From NCBI GenBank assembly GCA_022827165.1, contig JAJDTN010000045.1:1-15444 (forward strand): a stretch of DNA of 15,444 nt, given 5' to 3'. This document shows, in pieces, positions 1 through 8,461 of this stretch (positions within the stretch are counted from its first letter, which is position 1; each line of letters starts with the position of its first letter). The notes under the pieces are model-generated. The model was not told the origin of the DNA and did not search any database. It saw only the letters and a list, made by a program, of their open reading frames with translations. Made by a program: the position numbers and the translations under genes. The DNA comes from Candidatus Latescibacterota bacterium. GTDB taxonomy: Bacteria > Latescibacterota > UBA2968 > UBA8231.

Positions 1-1518
1 AGCGGCACGGGGATCCCCCTGGACGTCTGGGCGCCCCCCCTGCTGCGCTGGTTCTCCTTCTTCGCCGGGTTCTGGCTCGTCCTCGTGTGCTCCATGGTCA
101 TCCTGCGGCGCCCGTGGGTCGAGCACGAGCGCCTCGTCTTCCCCCTGGCCCAGCTCTCCCTGGCCATGATCGAGGACCGCCGCGGCGACCGCGGCGAGAT
201 CCTCAAGCCGTTCTTCAAGTCCCCGGTCATGTGGTGCGGCCTCGCCATCCCGCTGATCCTGGGCAGCGTCAACGCCCTGAGCCACTACTTCCACTTCCTC
301 TCGCCCATCAACCCCGCCGCCTCCGTGCCCCTCTTCCGCGACTCGGTGATCCTGCGACTGCGGATCAACTACCTGATGTTCGGCTTCGCCTACTTCATCA
401 ACTCCGGGATCGCCTTCAGCCTGTGGTTCTTCTACCTCCTCAACACCCTGCAGGAGGGCCTCTTCCGCATCGTCGGGATCCACAACGCCGAGGAGCTGGG
501 TCCGTGGACCGGCTCCGGGCCGGTGGGGGCGATCATGGGGCACCAGATGATGGGCGCCCTCTTCGTGCTCGTGTTCTTCAGCCTGTGGACCGCCCGCGGC
601 CACCTGAAGCAGGTGGCGCGCAAGGCCCTGGGCCGCGCCCCCGAGGTCGACGACAGCGGCGAGATCCTCTCCTACCGGGGCGCCCTCGGCGGGTTCGCCG
701 CCGGCGTCCTCTTCATGGGCTACTGGCTGTGGAAGAGCGGCATCCCGCCGCACATCGTGCCCCTCTTCATCCTCTCGGCCCTGGTGATCCTCATCGGCCT
801 GGCGCGGGTCATCGCCGAGGCGGGCATGCCCACGGTGACGCCGGAGATGGTGCCCGCCGGATTCGTGGTCTCGGGGGTGGGCGTCCCCGCCCTCGGCATG
901 CAGGGCATGATCGCCACCGGGTACACCCTCGCCTGGATGGGCGACCTGCTGGTCTTCATGACCGCGCCCCTGGCCAACGCCATGCGCCTCGGCTCCGAGG
1001 CCACCTCCCGGCGCCGCTGGCTGGCCGTGGCGATCGCCGTGGCCATGGCCGTCGGCCTGGTCCTGTCGGCGTGGATGCTGCTGCACCTGGCCTACCGCGA
1101 CGGCGCCCTCAACCTGCACCGGCAGTACTTCGGCGGCTTCGCCCAGTACCCCTCCAGCTTCGCCGCCAAGAAGCTGGCCACCCCCACCGGCCCGAACCTG
1201 ATCGGCTGGCTGTGGACCGGCGGCGGCGGCGGCGTCATGGCCCTGCTCATGATGGCCCGCCACCGCTTCCCCTGGTGGCCCCTCCATCCCCTCGGCTTCG
1301 CGGTGAGCCCGGGCTGGGCCCTCAACAACATCTGGTTCTCCATCTTCCTCGCCTGGATGATCAAGGTGGTGGTCCTCAAGTACGGCGGCCCGGGCCTCTA
1401 CCGTTCGACGCGCCCCTTCTTCCTCGGCATCGTCCTCGGCCAGTTCGTCGTCGGCGGACTGTGGCTGGTGATCGACGGCTTCACCGGGACCGTGGGCAAC
1501 CGGATCCCGGTGTACTAA
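1..1518 (+). CDS. DUF6785/DUF6784-type polytopic membrane protein (5' end outside window)
   Basis: The reading frame is open from the first base, so the gene starts upstream and only the last 505 residues are visible. The protein is very hydrophobic, with about eleven membrane-spanning stretches. They include the segments around nt 40-105, 225-290, 375-450, 535-600, 675-735, 750-830, 895-990, 1015-1095, 1198-1260, 1315-1380 and 1420-1490. The charged, Pro-rich loop just after the first segment (PWVEHERLVFPLAQL) and the last membrane segment (PFFLGIVLGQFVVGG, then a short GNRIPVY tail) are what I recognise of the DUF6785/DUF6784 family. That family is seen in polysaccharide-degrading Planctomycetes, Lentisphaerae and FCB bacteria and resembles oligopeptide-type transporters; its substrate is not known to me. 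A role in uptake of oligosaccharide or uronate is inference from the neighbours. It converges on the porU-like gene with 15 bases between stop codons. Confidence 0.75.
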   Translation, partial: SGTGIPLDVWAPPLLRWFSFFAGFWLVLVCSMVILRRPWVEHERLVFPLAQLSLAMIEDRRGDRGEILKPFFKSPVMWCGLAIPLILGSVNALSHYFHFLSPINPAASVPLFRDSVILRLRINYLMFGFAYFINSGIAFSLWFFYLLNTLQEGLFRIVGIHNAEELGPWTGSGPVGAIMGHQMMGALFVLVFFSLWTARGHLKQVARKALGRAPEVDDSGEILSYRGALGGFAAGVLFMGYWLWKSGIPPHIVPLFILSALVILIGLARVIAEAGMPTVTPEMVPAGFVVSGVGVPALGMQGMIATGYTLAWMGDLLVFMTAPLANAMRLGSEATSRRRWLAVAIAVAMAVGLVLSAWMLLHLAYRDGALNLHRQYFGGFAQYPSSFAAKKLATPTGPNLIGWLWTGGGGGVMALLMMARHRFPWWPLHPLGFAVSPGWALNNIWFSIFLAWMIKVVVLKYGGPGLYRSTRPFFLGIVLGQFVVGGLWLVIDGFTGTVGNRIPVY

Positions 1519-1526
1519 GGGCGGGA

Positions 1527-1542
1527 GTCCGCTTTAGCGGGC
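1527..1542. terminator. Short hairpin between convergent genes
   Basis: GTCCGC and GCGGGC form a 6-bp stem (one G-T wobble) around a TTTA loop. The loop holds the stop codon of the minus-strand porU-like gene, and the stem lies just after the stop of the plus-strand membrane-protein gene. There is no clear T-run on either side. A bidirectional terminator role is only a guess from position. Confidence 0.25.
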
Positions 1543-4500
1543 GACGACGAGGACGCCCGGCCGCCGGCTGTCGCCGCCGTCGACCCGGGCGCTGAAGAGG
1601 TAGGCGCCGTTGGCCAGGCCGGCCGGCGCCTCCCAGGGCAGGGCGTTGTACCCGGCCTCGCCGCTGGCCGTCACTTCCCCGACGAGGCGTCCCGCGAGGG
1701 TGTGGACGGAGATCCTCACCTGCCCCGCGGGAGCGCTGAGGGTATAGGAGAAGTGGCCCCCCTCGGCGGCCAGCGGGTTGGGATGGAAGAGGAGGTCGGC
1801 CAGCTCCGCCTCGACCTCCTCCGAGACCCGCACCTCGAGTTCCCCCTCGGCCCAGTTGTTGCGCGCGTCCCAGGCCTCCAGGCGGATGCGGTGGCGCCCC
1901 GGCTCGAAGCCGGGCAGGTCGAAGAGGACCTCGCCCTGGCGGTAGTCGCCCACGGCGTGGTAGTCCCGGGTGACGTCGAGGACCGCGTCGTCGAGGTGCA
2001 GGCGGATGCCGTGGCCCACGTCGCCGGTGATGTTGACGCCGCTGGCGTCCCGCAGCGTCGCCCGCAGGGAGGCGTCGCCGCGCAGGACGTGACCCTCCTC
2101 GAGGACGCGGCCGGCGTGCTCGAAGGCGATCGCCGGCCCCTCGTCGTCGTCGGAGGCGGCGGCCCCCGAGAGCCCGGTGAAGGCGAGCGGCCCGGCGGCT
2201 CCGTACGCCGAGACGCCCGGGCTCCAGGCGAGGGCGCTCGCCCGGCCGGCGAGGCCGCGGTAGGTGATGTCGCGGGGGACCAGGAAGTCCACGGCGAAGC
2301 GGCCCGAGGCGACGGGGAAGATCCCCCGGAAGAGCGGGTTCCCCGGACGCTGGTACTCCAGGGTGAGGCCCTGCTCCACGCGGCGCCGCAGCGAGCTGGA
2401 GTCGAAGACCTGGAGGCGGACCCGGCCGTCGAAGGAAGGGACCTCCTCGCCGCCGCGGGTGATCCGCCCCACGAGGCGGGCCATCTCCAGGGCGCGCAGG
2501 GTGTCGGCCACCTCCAGCTCGACCCGCAGGCGCGGCAGCGCCAGGCGCGTCGCCGGATCTCCGAAGAGGCTGAAGCGGCGCGTGTTGTTGCGGTTCTGCA
2601 CCGACACCAGCTTGGCCTCGAGCAGGGCCTGCCCCACGGGGACGCCCTCGCGGCCGCTGGTGAGCAGCCTCGCGTGGAAGTGCCGGGCCAGCTCCATGTT
2701 GCTGGGGTGGAACCCGACGCGGGTGGCGGCGATCATCGCCACCACGCCGCCCTCGCGCCGCTTCAGGAGGGCCTCCGGGATCGAGTCCCGGTTGGGATCG
2801 TCGAAGATGCCGAGCTGGCTGGCGGCGCCGTAGACCAGGGGCAGGCGGCGCCCGTTGTTCAGCTCCTGCAGGTCCTGGCTGAGGCGGAATATGACCTCGT
2901 GGGACAGGACCTGGGAGTTGCCGTGCCCCACCCAGGTGAGCAGCAGCGAACCCCGGGAGAAGCTCTCGAGGAAGTCCTCCCGGGCGCGCGGCTTGAAGCG
3001 GCCCTCCAGGGGGTAGTCGACGAGGTAGAGCTTCTCCACGTCGAGGTCCGGGGGCAGTTCGGCCGCCAGCTTCTCGGCGTCGATGACGAAGTCCCCCTCC
3101 ACCCGCTCGGGCTTGTCCGCGTGGTAGGTGTCGTCGGCGGCCAGCAGCATGCGGCTGCGCCAGGGGCCCTGCTCCGGCTCGCGGTCGTAGGCGATGAGCT
3201 TGTCCACCACGCCGGCGGCCTCCTCGGTGGAGCGCACCGGGATCCGTCCCACGGCCATGTCCGGCAGGTCGTCAGCGCCGGAGACGCGCACGTACCACTC
3301 GTCGTAGGTGCTCTCCTGCTCCTCGTAGGGGGGGACCCAGTTGCCGACCCCCGTCCCCAGGTTGTCGCGGTAGTCGAAGTTGCCGTCGCCGAGGAGGAGG
3401 ACGAAGGCCGGGGAAGGCCGGCCCTCCTCGAAGGCGTGGTGGAGGAAGTTGCGCAGCGCCGACGGGTCGAGGAGCCCGCCGGAGAAGGCGTCGTAGATCT
3501 CGTCGGTGAGGACCACCTCGGTGGAGAAGGGCGGGCCGTGGCGGTCGTCGGCGGCGCGCCAGGCCGCCAGGCGGGCCGCCTCCGCCTCGAGATCGGGGTG
3601 GGTGAGGACGAGGTAGTCGGCTCCCCGGAACCTGTCGAGGAGCCGGTGGGGCTGCCGCTCCTCGATCCTCGGGGGGCGGCGGATCCCCGCGGGCCCGGCC
3701 ACCGCGTACCGGGCCCCGGGGGCGGCGCTGTCGGCGAAGGTCACGCGGCCCTCGACCGGGGAGTGCTCCAGCCCCGCGACCTCGCGCAGGCCGCCGTCCT
3801 CCACGGCGAAGACGCGGGGGGCCTCCTCGAAACCCGTGGCGCGGTAGGCGGCGGCCCCCGGCCGGGCCGGCAGGAACAGCTGCCCCGCCTCGGCGTGGGG
3901 ACGGCGCTCGTACTCCACCTCGAACCAGTCGATCAGGACCCGCCAGCCGCGGAGGTGGCGGACCCGGAGCTCGTTGATCCCCTCCACCGCCCCCGTGGTC
4001 CGCACCTCGGAGACGAAGGGACCGTCCTCGCCGGCCCTCGCCTCACCGGCTCGACGCCCGTTCCAGTAGACTCGCAGGGACTCGCCGGCCTTCGTCTGGG
4101 AGATGCCCCGGAGGCGGATGAGGACCGGCGTCTCCTCGGCGGGCGACCGCAGCACGGCGGAGAAGGTCTCCTCGTCGCCGGCCGACATCCTCAGCCAGTA
4201 CCACTCGGTGCCGCTGGCGATCTTCTCCGGCGTGGTGTGGGTCGGGAAGTGCTCGCCCTCGACACGGAGCCGCTCGGTGAAGCGGTCGACGGCCTCGGCC
4301 GCCGCCGCCGGAGGCGGCCGAGGCTCCCGGCGCAGGGCGCGCCCGGGATCGGCGGCGGCGAGCCAGTACACGTTCTCGCCGGTGAAGGGGTTGTGCAGCC
4401 AGCGGCTGTCGTCCCCCTCCCCCTCCCAGCGCGAGGAGGCCTCGCCGTAGAACAGCAGCTGGTCCTCCGCATCGAAGGTGCCGTCTCCCCCGTCGTCGAC

Positions 4501-5211
4501 GATCACCGCCACCGGCTCGAGAGGGTGGGGCCCCCGGAGGTCGTCCGCGTCGAGGGGGCGGCCGCCGCCGTAGAGCAGGGCCAGGCCGGCGCTGGCCGCG
4601 CCCCGGGCCCCCGGCAGGTCGGCGCCGGTGAGGCGATAGAGCCCGGTGCTGCGGATGGTGATCTTGTACACGGGCCCGGTCGAGGCGGGGCCGGCGGGCC
4701 TCAGGGCCTGCCGCGGCCGGCGCGGCAGCCGCCACCGGCGGGCCTGCTCGTGGTTGAGGACGGTGCCGGCGTAGAGGGCCTCGTCCGTCCCCGGGGAGGA
4801 GGGCCGCCCCGGGCCGCGGAGCGCGGCGAAGCGGACCTCGGCCACGACCCGGCCCAGGGGTTGCGGCCCGTGGCGTCCGGAGAACCGGATGCGGGCCACC
4901 CGCTGGCGGCGGAAGCGGCCCACCTCGAGCAGCTCCGCCGCCGGCGGCGGCGGCAGCCACGCCTCCTCCGGCCCGGACCCTTCGCCGCAGACGATCCCCG
5001 CCGGCCCCGCCTCGAGAGTCAGCAGGTGCAGGGTGGGCTCCGCCCCCGGAGGCAGGCCGACGAGCACGCTCTCGGAGGCGGCGCAGGGCCGGGTGACGCG
5101 GTGCTCCAGGCGCAGCGACGAGTCGTCGTGGCCCAGCATCCGCACGTCGCCCGCGGCCGCCGCCGCCGCGGCCAGCAGCAGGAAGGGGAGCCTCCGGCCG
5201 GGGTCAGTCAT
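1534..5211 (-). CDS. porU: PorU-like T9SS C25 (gingipain-family) sortase, catalytic Cys replaced by Ser
   Basis: 1225 residues, close to Bacteroidota PorU (about 1150-1300). Residues 1-20 are a signal peptide (RR, then a Leu/Ala core). An N-terminal beta region follows to about 520. The C25 peptidase domain spans about 525-890, with LLLGDGNFDY (605-614), DDLPDMAVGRIPVRS (647-661), the catalytic-His motif WVGHG (His763) and FGDPATRLALP (883-893). The stretch after it is PorU-like rather than gingipain-like: the FAVDFLVPRDITY, DDDEGPAI, GVNITGDVGHGI and EAWDARNNW segments (about 970-1120) match the conserved PorU tail. Residues 1138-1225 are a sorting-type beta domain starting LLFHPNP. In the family PorU cleaves T9SS C-terminal signals and attaches cargo to surface lipopolysaccharide. 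Here the position of the active-site Cys in the family's ATCxFxxFDDP-type motif reads AASQLGIFDDP (Ser798), and the only cysteines are Cys43 and Cys75. The ATG overlaps the end of porZ by 8 bases (ATGACTGA), indicating translational coupling. Confidence 0.85.
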   Translation of the reverse strand: MTDPGRRLPFLLLAAAAAAAGDVRMLGHDDSSLRLEHRVTRPCAASESVLVGLPPGAEPTLHLLTLEAGPAGIVCGEGSGPEEAWLPPPPAAELLEVGRFRRQRVARIRFSGRHGPQPLGRVVAEVRFAALRGPGRPSSPGTDEALYAGTVLNHEQARRWRLPRRPRQALRPAGPASTGPVYKITIRSTGLYRLTGADLPGARGAASAGLALLYGGGRPLDADDLRGPHPLEPVAVIVDDGGDGTFDAEDQLLFYGEASSRWEGEGDDSRWLHNPFTGENVYWLAAADPGRALRREPRPPPAAAAEAVDRFTERLRVEGEHFPTHTTPEKIASGTEWYWLRMSAGDEETFSAVLRSPAEETPVLIRLRGISQTKAGESLRVYWNGRRAGEARAGEDGPFVSEVRTTGAVEGINELRVRHLRGWRVLIDWFEVEYERRPHAEAGQLFLPARPGAAAYRATGFEEAPRVFAVEDGGLREVAGLEHSPVEGRVTFADSAAPGARYAVAGPAGIRRPPRIEERQPHRLLDRFRGADYLVLTHPDLEAEAARLAAWRAADDRHGPPFSTEVVLTDEIYDAFSGGLLDPSALRNFLHHAFEEGRPSPAFVLLLGDGNFDYRDNLGTGVGNWVPPYEEQESTYDEWYVRVSGADDLPDMAVGRIPVRSTEEAAGVVDKLIAYDREPEQGPWRSRMLLAADDTYHADKPERVEGDFVIDAEKLAAELPPDLDVEKLYLVDYPLEGRFKPRAREDFLESFSRGSLLLTWVGHGNSQVLSHEVIFRLSQDLQELNNGRRLPLVYGAASQLGIFDDPNRDSIPEALLKRREGGVVAMIAATRVGFHPSNMELARHFHARLLTSGREGVPVGQALLEAKLVSVQNRNNTRRFSLFGDPATRLALPRLRVELEVADTLRALEMARLVGRITRGGEEVPSFDGRVRLQVFDSSSLRRRVEQGLTLEYQRPGNPLFRGIFPVASGRFAVDFLVPRDITYRGLAGRASALAWSPGVSAYGAAGPLAFTGLSGAAASDDDEGPAIAFEHAGRVLEEGHVLRGDASLRATLRDASGVNITGDVGHGIRLHLDDAVLDVTRDYHAVGDYRQGEVLFDLPGFEPGRHRIRLEAWDARNNWAEGELEVRVSEEVEAELADLLFHPNPLAAEGGHFSYTLSAPAGQVRISVHTLAGRLVGEVTASGEAGYNALPWEAPAGLANGAYLFSARVDGGDSRRPGVLVVAR

Positions 5212-7432
5212 CGCGGATCACCGCCAGCTTCCCCCGCGCCCTCGCCTCGGCGCCGCCCAGACCGAGGGTGTAGTAGTAGACCCCCGAGGCGACGGCGGAG
5301 CCGCCGTCGTTCCTCCCGTCCCAGAGGACCGCCCCCCCGAGGTCGGTCTCCAGGGTGCGCACCAAGCTCCCGGCGGCGGAGAACAGGCGCACCCGGGCGC
5401 CCGGCGGCAGGCCCTCGAAGGTGACCCGGGCGCCGGCCCCGGAGACGAAGGGATTGGGGTAGATCCGCACCCCCTCGTCCAGCTCTCCCTGCCCGGCGGC
5501 CACGCGCAGCCCGCCGAGGCCCCCGCGGGTGCCGATCCACAGCTGGCCGCTGGTCTCGTCGAAGCGCAGGGCCAGCACGTGGTCGTCCACCAGGCAGCTG
5601 TTTTCGGCGGTGTACGTCTCCACGAGGCGGCCGGAGTCGTGCAGCTGGGTCAGCCCTGCCTCGGTGCCGACCCAGACCGACCCGCGGCCGTCGAGCTCGA
5701 TGTCGGTGATCACCGGGGAGGCGAGGCCGTGGTCGCGCCGGTAGGCCCGCCAGCTGACGATCTCGAACTCCCTCGACTCCCGGTCGTACCGGTAGCGGGC
5801 CCGGAACAGGCCCTCGGGCGTGCCGATGTAGAGGACCTCGCCGGTGGCGGCCAGGGTCCTGACCTCGTCGCTGGTCATGCGCGGCTCGGTGCCGGAATCG
5901 AGGGCGATGACGTGATCGTCCCCCGGGTCGAAGGGGGTGCCGCCGTCGTCGAAGAGGAGGACGCCGTCGAGGACGGCGGCCATCAGCAGCAGCCCCCGGC
6001 CGTCGGCGACGACCTCGTTCAGCTCGCGGCCCCGGGTCAGTCCGAGGCTCTCTAGATCGTGGAGGTGGCTGGCGCCGGTGCCCGGGTCGAAGACGGCGAG
6101 CCCCGCCTGCAGGTTGAGGGCCCACACCCGGCCGCCGCCATCGACGGTCAGGTCGTTCACCACCACGAAGCTGGAGGAAGCGACGACCCCCCGGAGGGCG
6201 GAGTTCGTCTGGTCCAGCCGCCGCCAGCCGCCGCCCGGGCCCCGGACCCCGATCCCCTGGCCCCAGGTCCCCGCCCACACGCCGCCGTCGGCGGTGACCT
6301 CCACGGCCACGGCCACGTCCGAGGGCAGGCCGGAGCCGACTCCGTGGACCCTCCAGCCCACGGGGGTCATGTGCGCCACCCCGATGGGGCTCCCCTCGCG
6401 GTCGTTGGGCACCACCGCCGCCCACAGCTCTCCGTCCGGGGTCGCGGCCAGGTCGTGGAAGCTGGTGGCCGGGGGATCCCCGGCGTCGGGAAGGGGAGGG
6501 CCTCCGAGGGAGCGGAGTCCGCCCCTCGTGCCCACCCAGGTCTCGCCCTCCCCCCTGGCGATGGCCAGCGGCTCCGCCGGCGCGGAGCCCACCACCGTCC
6601 ACTCTCCGGGGCCCCGGCGCTCGTAGACGCTGCCGCGGGTGGCCGCCAGGAGCGCACCGCCGCCGCCGCCCAGCACGCGCACGCCGACCGGGGCGGCCTC
6701 CGGTTGCCAACCCCCCTCCTCCAGGCGCCACAGTCCCCCCTCGCCCAGGGCCAGCAGGGCGCCCCCGGCGGAGACCAGGGCTGCCACCGCCCCGGGCCTG
6801 TCCTCGGTGAGCCAGGAGTCCGGGTTCTGCAGGTTCTCCGCCGCCAGGTCGGCCCAGGCCACGCCCTCGGGGGTGCCGGCCACCAGCAATCCCGAGTGCT
6901 CCACGAGGGCGGTGACCCCCGTGTTGCGGGGGAAGTCGCCCAGTTGCCAGTAGTTCTCCTGCACCCGCAGTACCTCGGTGAGGAGGACGCTGATGCCGGC
7001 GTCGCTGCCCACGTACATCCTGTCCCGCACGTGCAGGAGGGCCCTCACGCCGAGGTCGGCGAAGGTCGTCAGGAGCGGGTCGAAGCGCGAGCCGGCCCGC
7101 CGGTAGCGGCCGATGCCGCCGAAGTCGGAGCCGAACCACAGATCTCCCGCCGCGTCCACGGCGATGGAGGTGATGCGGCCCTCGGGCAGGCCCTGCAGGC
7201 GGGTGAGGCGGGCGTACTCGCCGGTCCTCCGGTCGAAGTGCAGCACCCCTCCGTCGGTGGCCGCCCACACGCCGCCGGACTCGGAGAGGAGGGCGTTCAC
7301 CGGCCGCATCCGGGTCAGGGCGGACCAGTTCCCGCACCCCGCCTGCGCGTCGGCCGGGCCCGCCAGGGGTAGGAGACCGGCGAGGACGGCCGGGGACAGG
7401 CTTCTCAGGATGTGCGGGCTCTTGAGAGACAC
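5204..7432 (-). CDS. porZ: PorZ-like T9SS attachment-complex double beta-propeller protein
   Basis: 742 residues, near the usual PorZ length (about 750-800). Residues 1-30 form a signal peptide (SLSPAVLAGLLPLAGPADAQA). Two propeller regions follow, about 35-310 and 325-645. They are built from repeats of the two-component-regulator-propeller type: a Gly/Asp turn, then a strand such as GVWAATDGGV (54-63), DLWFGSDFGG (97-106), GVWAGTWGQG (384-393), SVWVGTEAGL (585-594) and LWIGTRGGL (631-639). Residues 652-742 are a sorting-type beta domain opening VRIYPNPF and closing with GVYYYTL and KLAVIRDD. Bacteroidota PorZ has this same order and works with PorU on the cell surface, presenting anionic lipopolysaccharide. 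The GTG at 7432 is the only start that keeps the signal peptide. It lacks a clean ribosome site and lies 6 bases after the uxuA stop, so translation is probably coupled. A generic secreted propeller protein is the alternative, but adjacency to the PorU-like gene favours PorZ. Confidence 0.75.
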   Translation of the reverse strand: MSLKSPHILRSLSPAVLAGLLPLAGPADAQAGCGNWSALTRMRPVNALLSESGGVWAATDGGVLHFDRRTGEYARLTRLQGLPEGRITSIAVDAAGDLWFGSDFGGIGRYRRAGSRFDPLLTTFADLGVRALLHVRDRMYVGSDAGISVLLTEVLRVQENYWQLGDFPRNTGVTALVEHSGLLVAGTPEGVAWADLAAENLQNPDSWLTEDRPGAVAALVSAGGALLALGEGGLWRLEEGGWQPEAAPVGVRVLGGGGGALLAATRGSVYERRGPGEWTVVGSAPAEPLAIARGEGETWVGTRGGLRSLGGPPLPDAGDPPATSFHDLAATPDGELWAAVVPNDREGSPIGVAHMTPVGWRVHGVGSGLPSDVAVAVEVTADGGVWAGTWGQGIGVRGPGGGWRRLDQTNSALRGVVASSSFVVVNDLTVDGGGRVWALNLQAGLAVFDPGTGASHLHDLESLGLTRGRELNEVVADGRGLLLMAAVLDGVLLFDDGGTPFDPGDDHVIALDSGTEPRMTSDEVRTLAATGEVLYIGTPEGLFRARYRYDRESREFEIVSWRAYRRDHGLASPVITDIELDGRGSVWVGTEAGLTQLHDSGRLVETYTAENSCLVDDHVLALRFDETSGQLWIGTRGGLGGLRVAAGQGELDEGVRIYPNPFVSGAGARVTFEGLPPGARVRLFSAAGSLVRTLETDLGGAVLWDGRNDGGSAVASGVYYYTLGLGGAEARARGKLAVIRDD

Positions 7433-7438
7433 CCCACG

Positions 7439-8383
7439 TCAGCGGAAGACGGCCTGGATCATGGCGCGGATGTAGCCGATCGCGTAGGCGGTGCCCGCCC
7501 ACCCGGCGCTCGCGGAGGCGATGCCGGGAGTGTGGTCGAGCATGAAGGGGCCGTCGAAGCCGATCTCCCGGTAGGTCCGCATGGCCAGGTACATGTCCAT
7601 GTCGCCCTCGTCGACGAAGACCTCCTGGAAGTTCCCGAGGCCGCCGCGGATGTTGCGGAAGTGGACGGTGCCGATCTTGCCGAGGCGGCCGATGCGGCGG
7701 ATGGCGGCGGGGATCTCCTCCCCCATCTCGGCGACGCAGCCCTGGCAGAAGAGCATGGCATTCGCCTCGCTGGGGGCCAGCCCGAAGAGGCTCTCGAAGT
7801 CATCGAGGGTGGACAGGACCCGGGCGGCTCCCCCGAGGGGCTCGGCGATGGGCGGGTCGTCGGGATGCGCGGTGAGCAGCACGCCGCTCTCCTCGGCGGC
7901 CGGGACGATGCGCTCGACGAAGGTCGCCAGGTTCCGGCGCAGGCGCTCCTCGGAGATGCGCAGCTGCGGATGGTCCTGCGGGTTGGCCCGGAACTCGTCG
8001 TGATCGAAGGTGCTGTAGCGCGCGCCCCCCCGGCCGATGGTCGGCTCGGTGCGGAAGTTGCCGATGCCCCGGAAGTTGTAGCCCAGGGTGGGGATCCCAG
8101 CGGCGCCGAGGTTGCGGATCATCGTGCACCAGCCCTCGATGCCCTCGTCGCGCCCGTCGCGGCCGTGGATGATCGTGCGCTCCGGCCGCAGGCCGACGTT
8201 GTGGAGCTTCATGCCGTGGGCCTCGACCTTGCGGCAGGCGTCCTTCCACAGTTCGGTGCGGTCCTCGCCGGCCCGCGGAGGCGGCGGGTGCATGATCGCC
8301 ACGTAGTCCACCCCGATCGCCTTCAGGGTCCCGAGGGTGTCGTCGGTGAGGTCGTCGAGCGTCAGGTGATGTTGCACCGTCAT
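7439..8383 (-). CDS. uxuA: Mannonate dehydratase (UxuA family)
   Basis: 314 residues, cytoplasmic TIM-barrel enzyme expected to dehydrate D-mannonate to 2-keto-3-deoxy-D-gluconate in glucuronate catabolism (EC 4.2.1.8). The family metal-site residues can all be placed: His173 in TAHPDDPP, Cys213 in LFCQGC, His241 in TVHFRN, and Asp283 in MLDHTPG. FVDEGDMDM (256-264) and the closing AYAIGYIRAMIQ helix are also typical. It is shorter than E. coli UxuA (394), consistent with compact forms of the family and not with truncation, since both ends match. The ATG at 8383 has GGAG 7 bases upstream (8391-8394). It is the first gene of the run uxuA-porZ-porU. The uxuA stop and the porZ start are in the same reading frame, separated only by TGA CGT GGG. 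Another sugar-acid isomerase or dehydratase of the same fold is possible but less likely. Confidence 0.87.
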   Translation of the reverse strand: MTVQHHLTLDDLTDDTLGTLKAIGVDYVAIMHPPPPRAGEDRTELWKDACRKVEAHGMKLHNVGLRPERTIIHGRDGRDEGIEGWCTMIRNLGAAGIPTLGYNFRGIGNFRTEPTIGRGGARYSTFDHDEFRANPQDHPQLRISEERLRRNLATFVERIVPAAEESGVLLTAHPDDPPIAEPLGGAARVLSTLDDFESLFGLAPSEANAMLFCQGCVAEMGEEIPAAIRRIGRLGKIGTVHFRNIRGGLGNFQEVFVDEGDMDMYLAMRTYREIGFDGPFMLDHTPGIASASAGWAGTAYAIGYIRAMIQAVFR

Positions 8384-8420
8384 CGAATCGCTCCGGATAG
8401 CGGTGAGGGGCGGGCGGCCG

Positions 8421-8450
8421 GATAAACGGGCCTGACCGCGAGGTGGTCAA
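8421..8450 (-). promoter_or_regulatory. Candidate promoter for uxuA-porZ-porU
   Basis: On the minus strand TTGACC (8450-8445) is a good -35 match. It is followed after 18 bases by TTTATC (8426-8421), one of the few A/T-rich hexamers in this GC-rich region. Transcription would start near 8414, leaving a leader of about 30 bases before the uxuA ATG. The -10 match is only moderate. Confidence 0.4.
8433..8449. promoter_or_regulatory. Inverted repeat TGACC-N7-GGTCA, possible operator
   Basis: Two perfect 5-base half-sites are separated by 7 bases. The repeat lies inside the proposed minus-strand promoter: one half-site overlaps the -35 and the other lies in the spacer. This is a good place for a repressor responding to uronate or another substrate. 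No regulator gene is present in the window, and arms this short can arise by chance. Confidence 0.3.
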
Positions 8451-8461
8451 GATCGGATCGG

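Noticed and set aside
1702..5424. Very long plus-strand open frame (about 1240 codons) opposite the porU-like gene
   Set aside because: It is an antisense shadow of GC-rich codons: its translation is biased to Gly, Val, Arg, Ala and Glu with no domain or signal peptide, while the minus frame has clear PorU motifs.
7433..7441. uxuA and porZ as one interrupted or readthrough gene because they share a frame
   Set aside because: uxuA is complete at its C-terminus, and porZ begins with its own signal peptide. Sharing a frame has a one-in-three chance.
5208..7502. Second long minus-strand frame over the porZ-like gene
   Set aside because: Arg/Pro/Gly-rich and without motifs; the overlapping frame has regular propeller repeats and a sorting domain.
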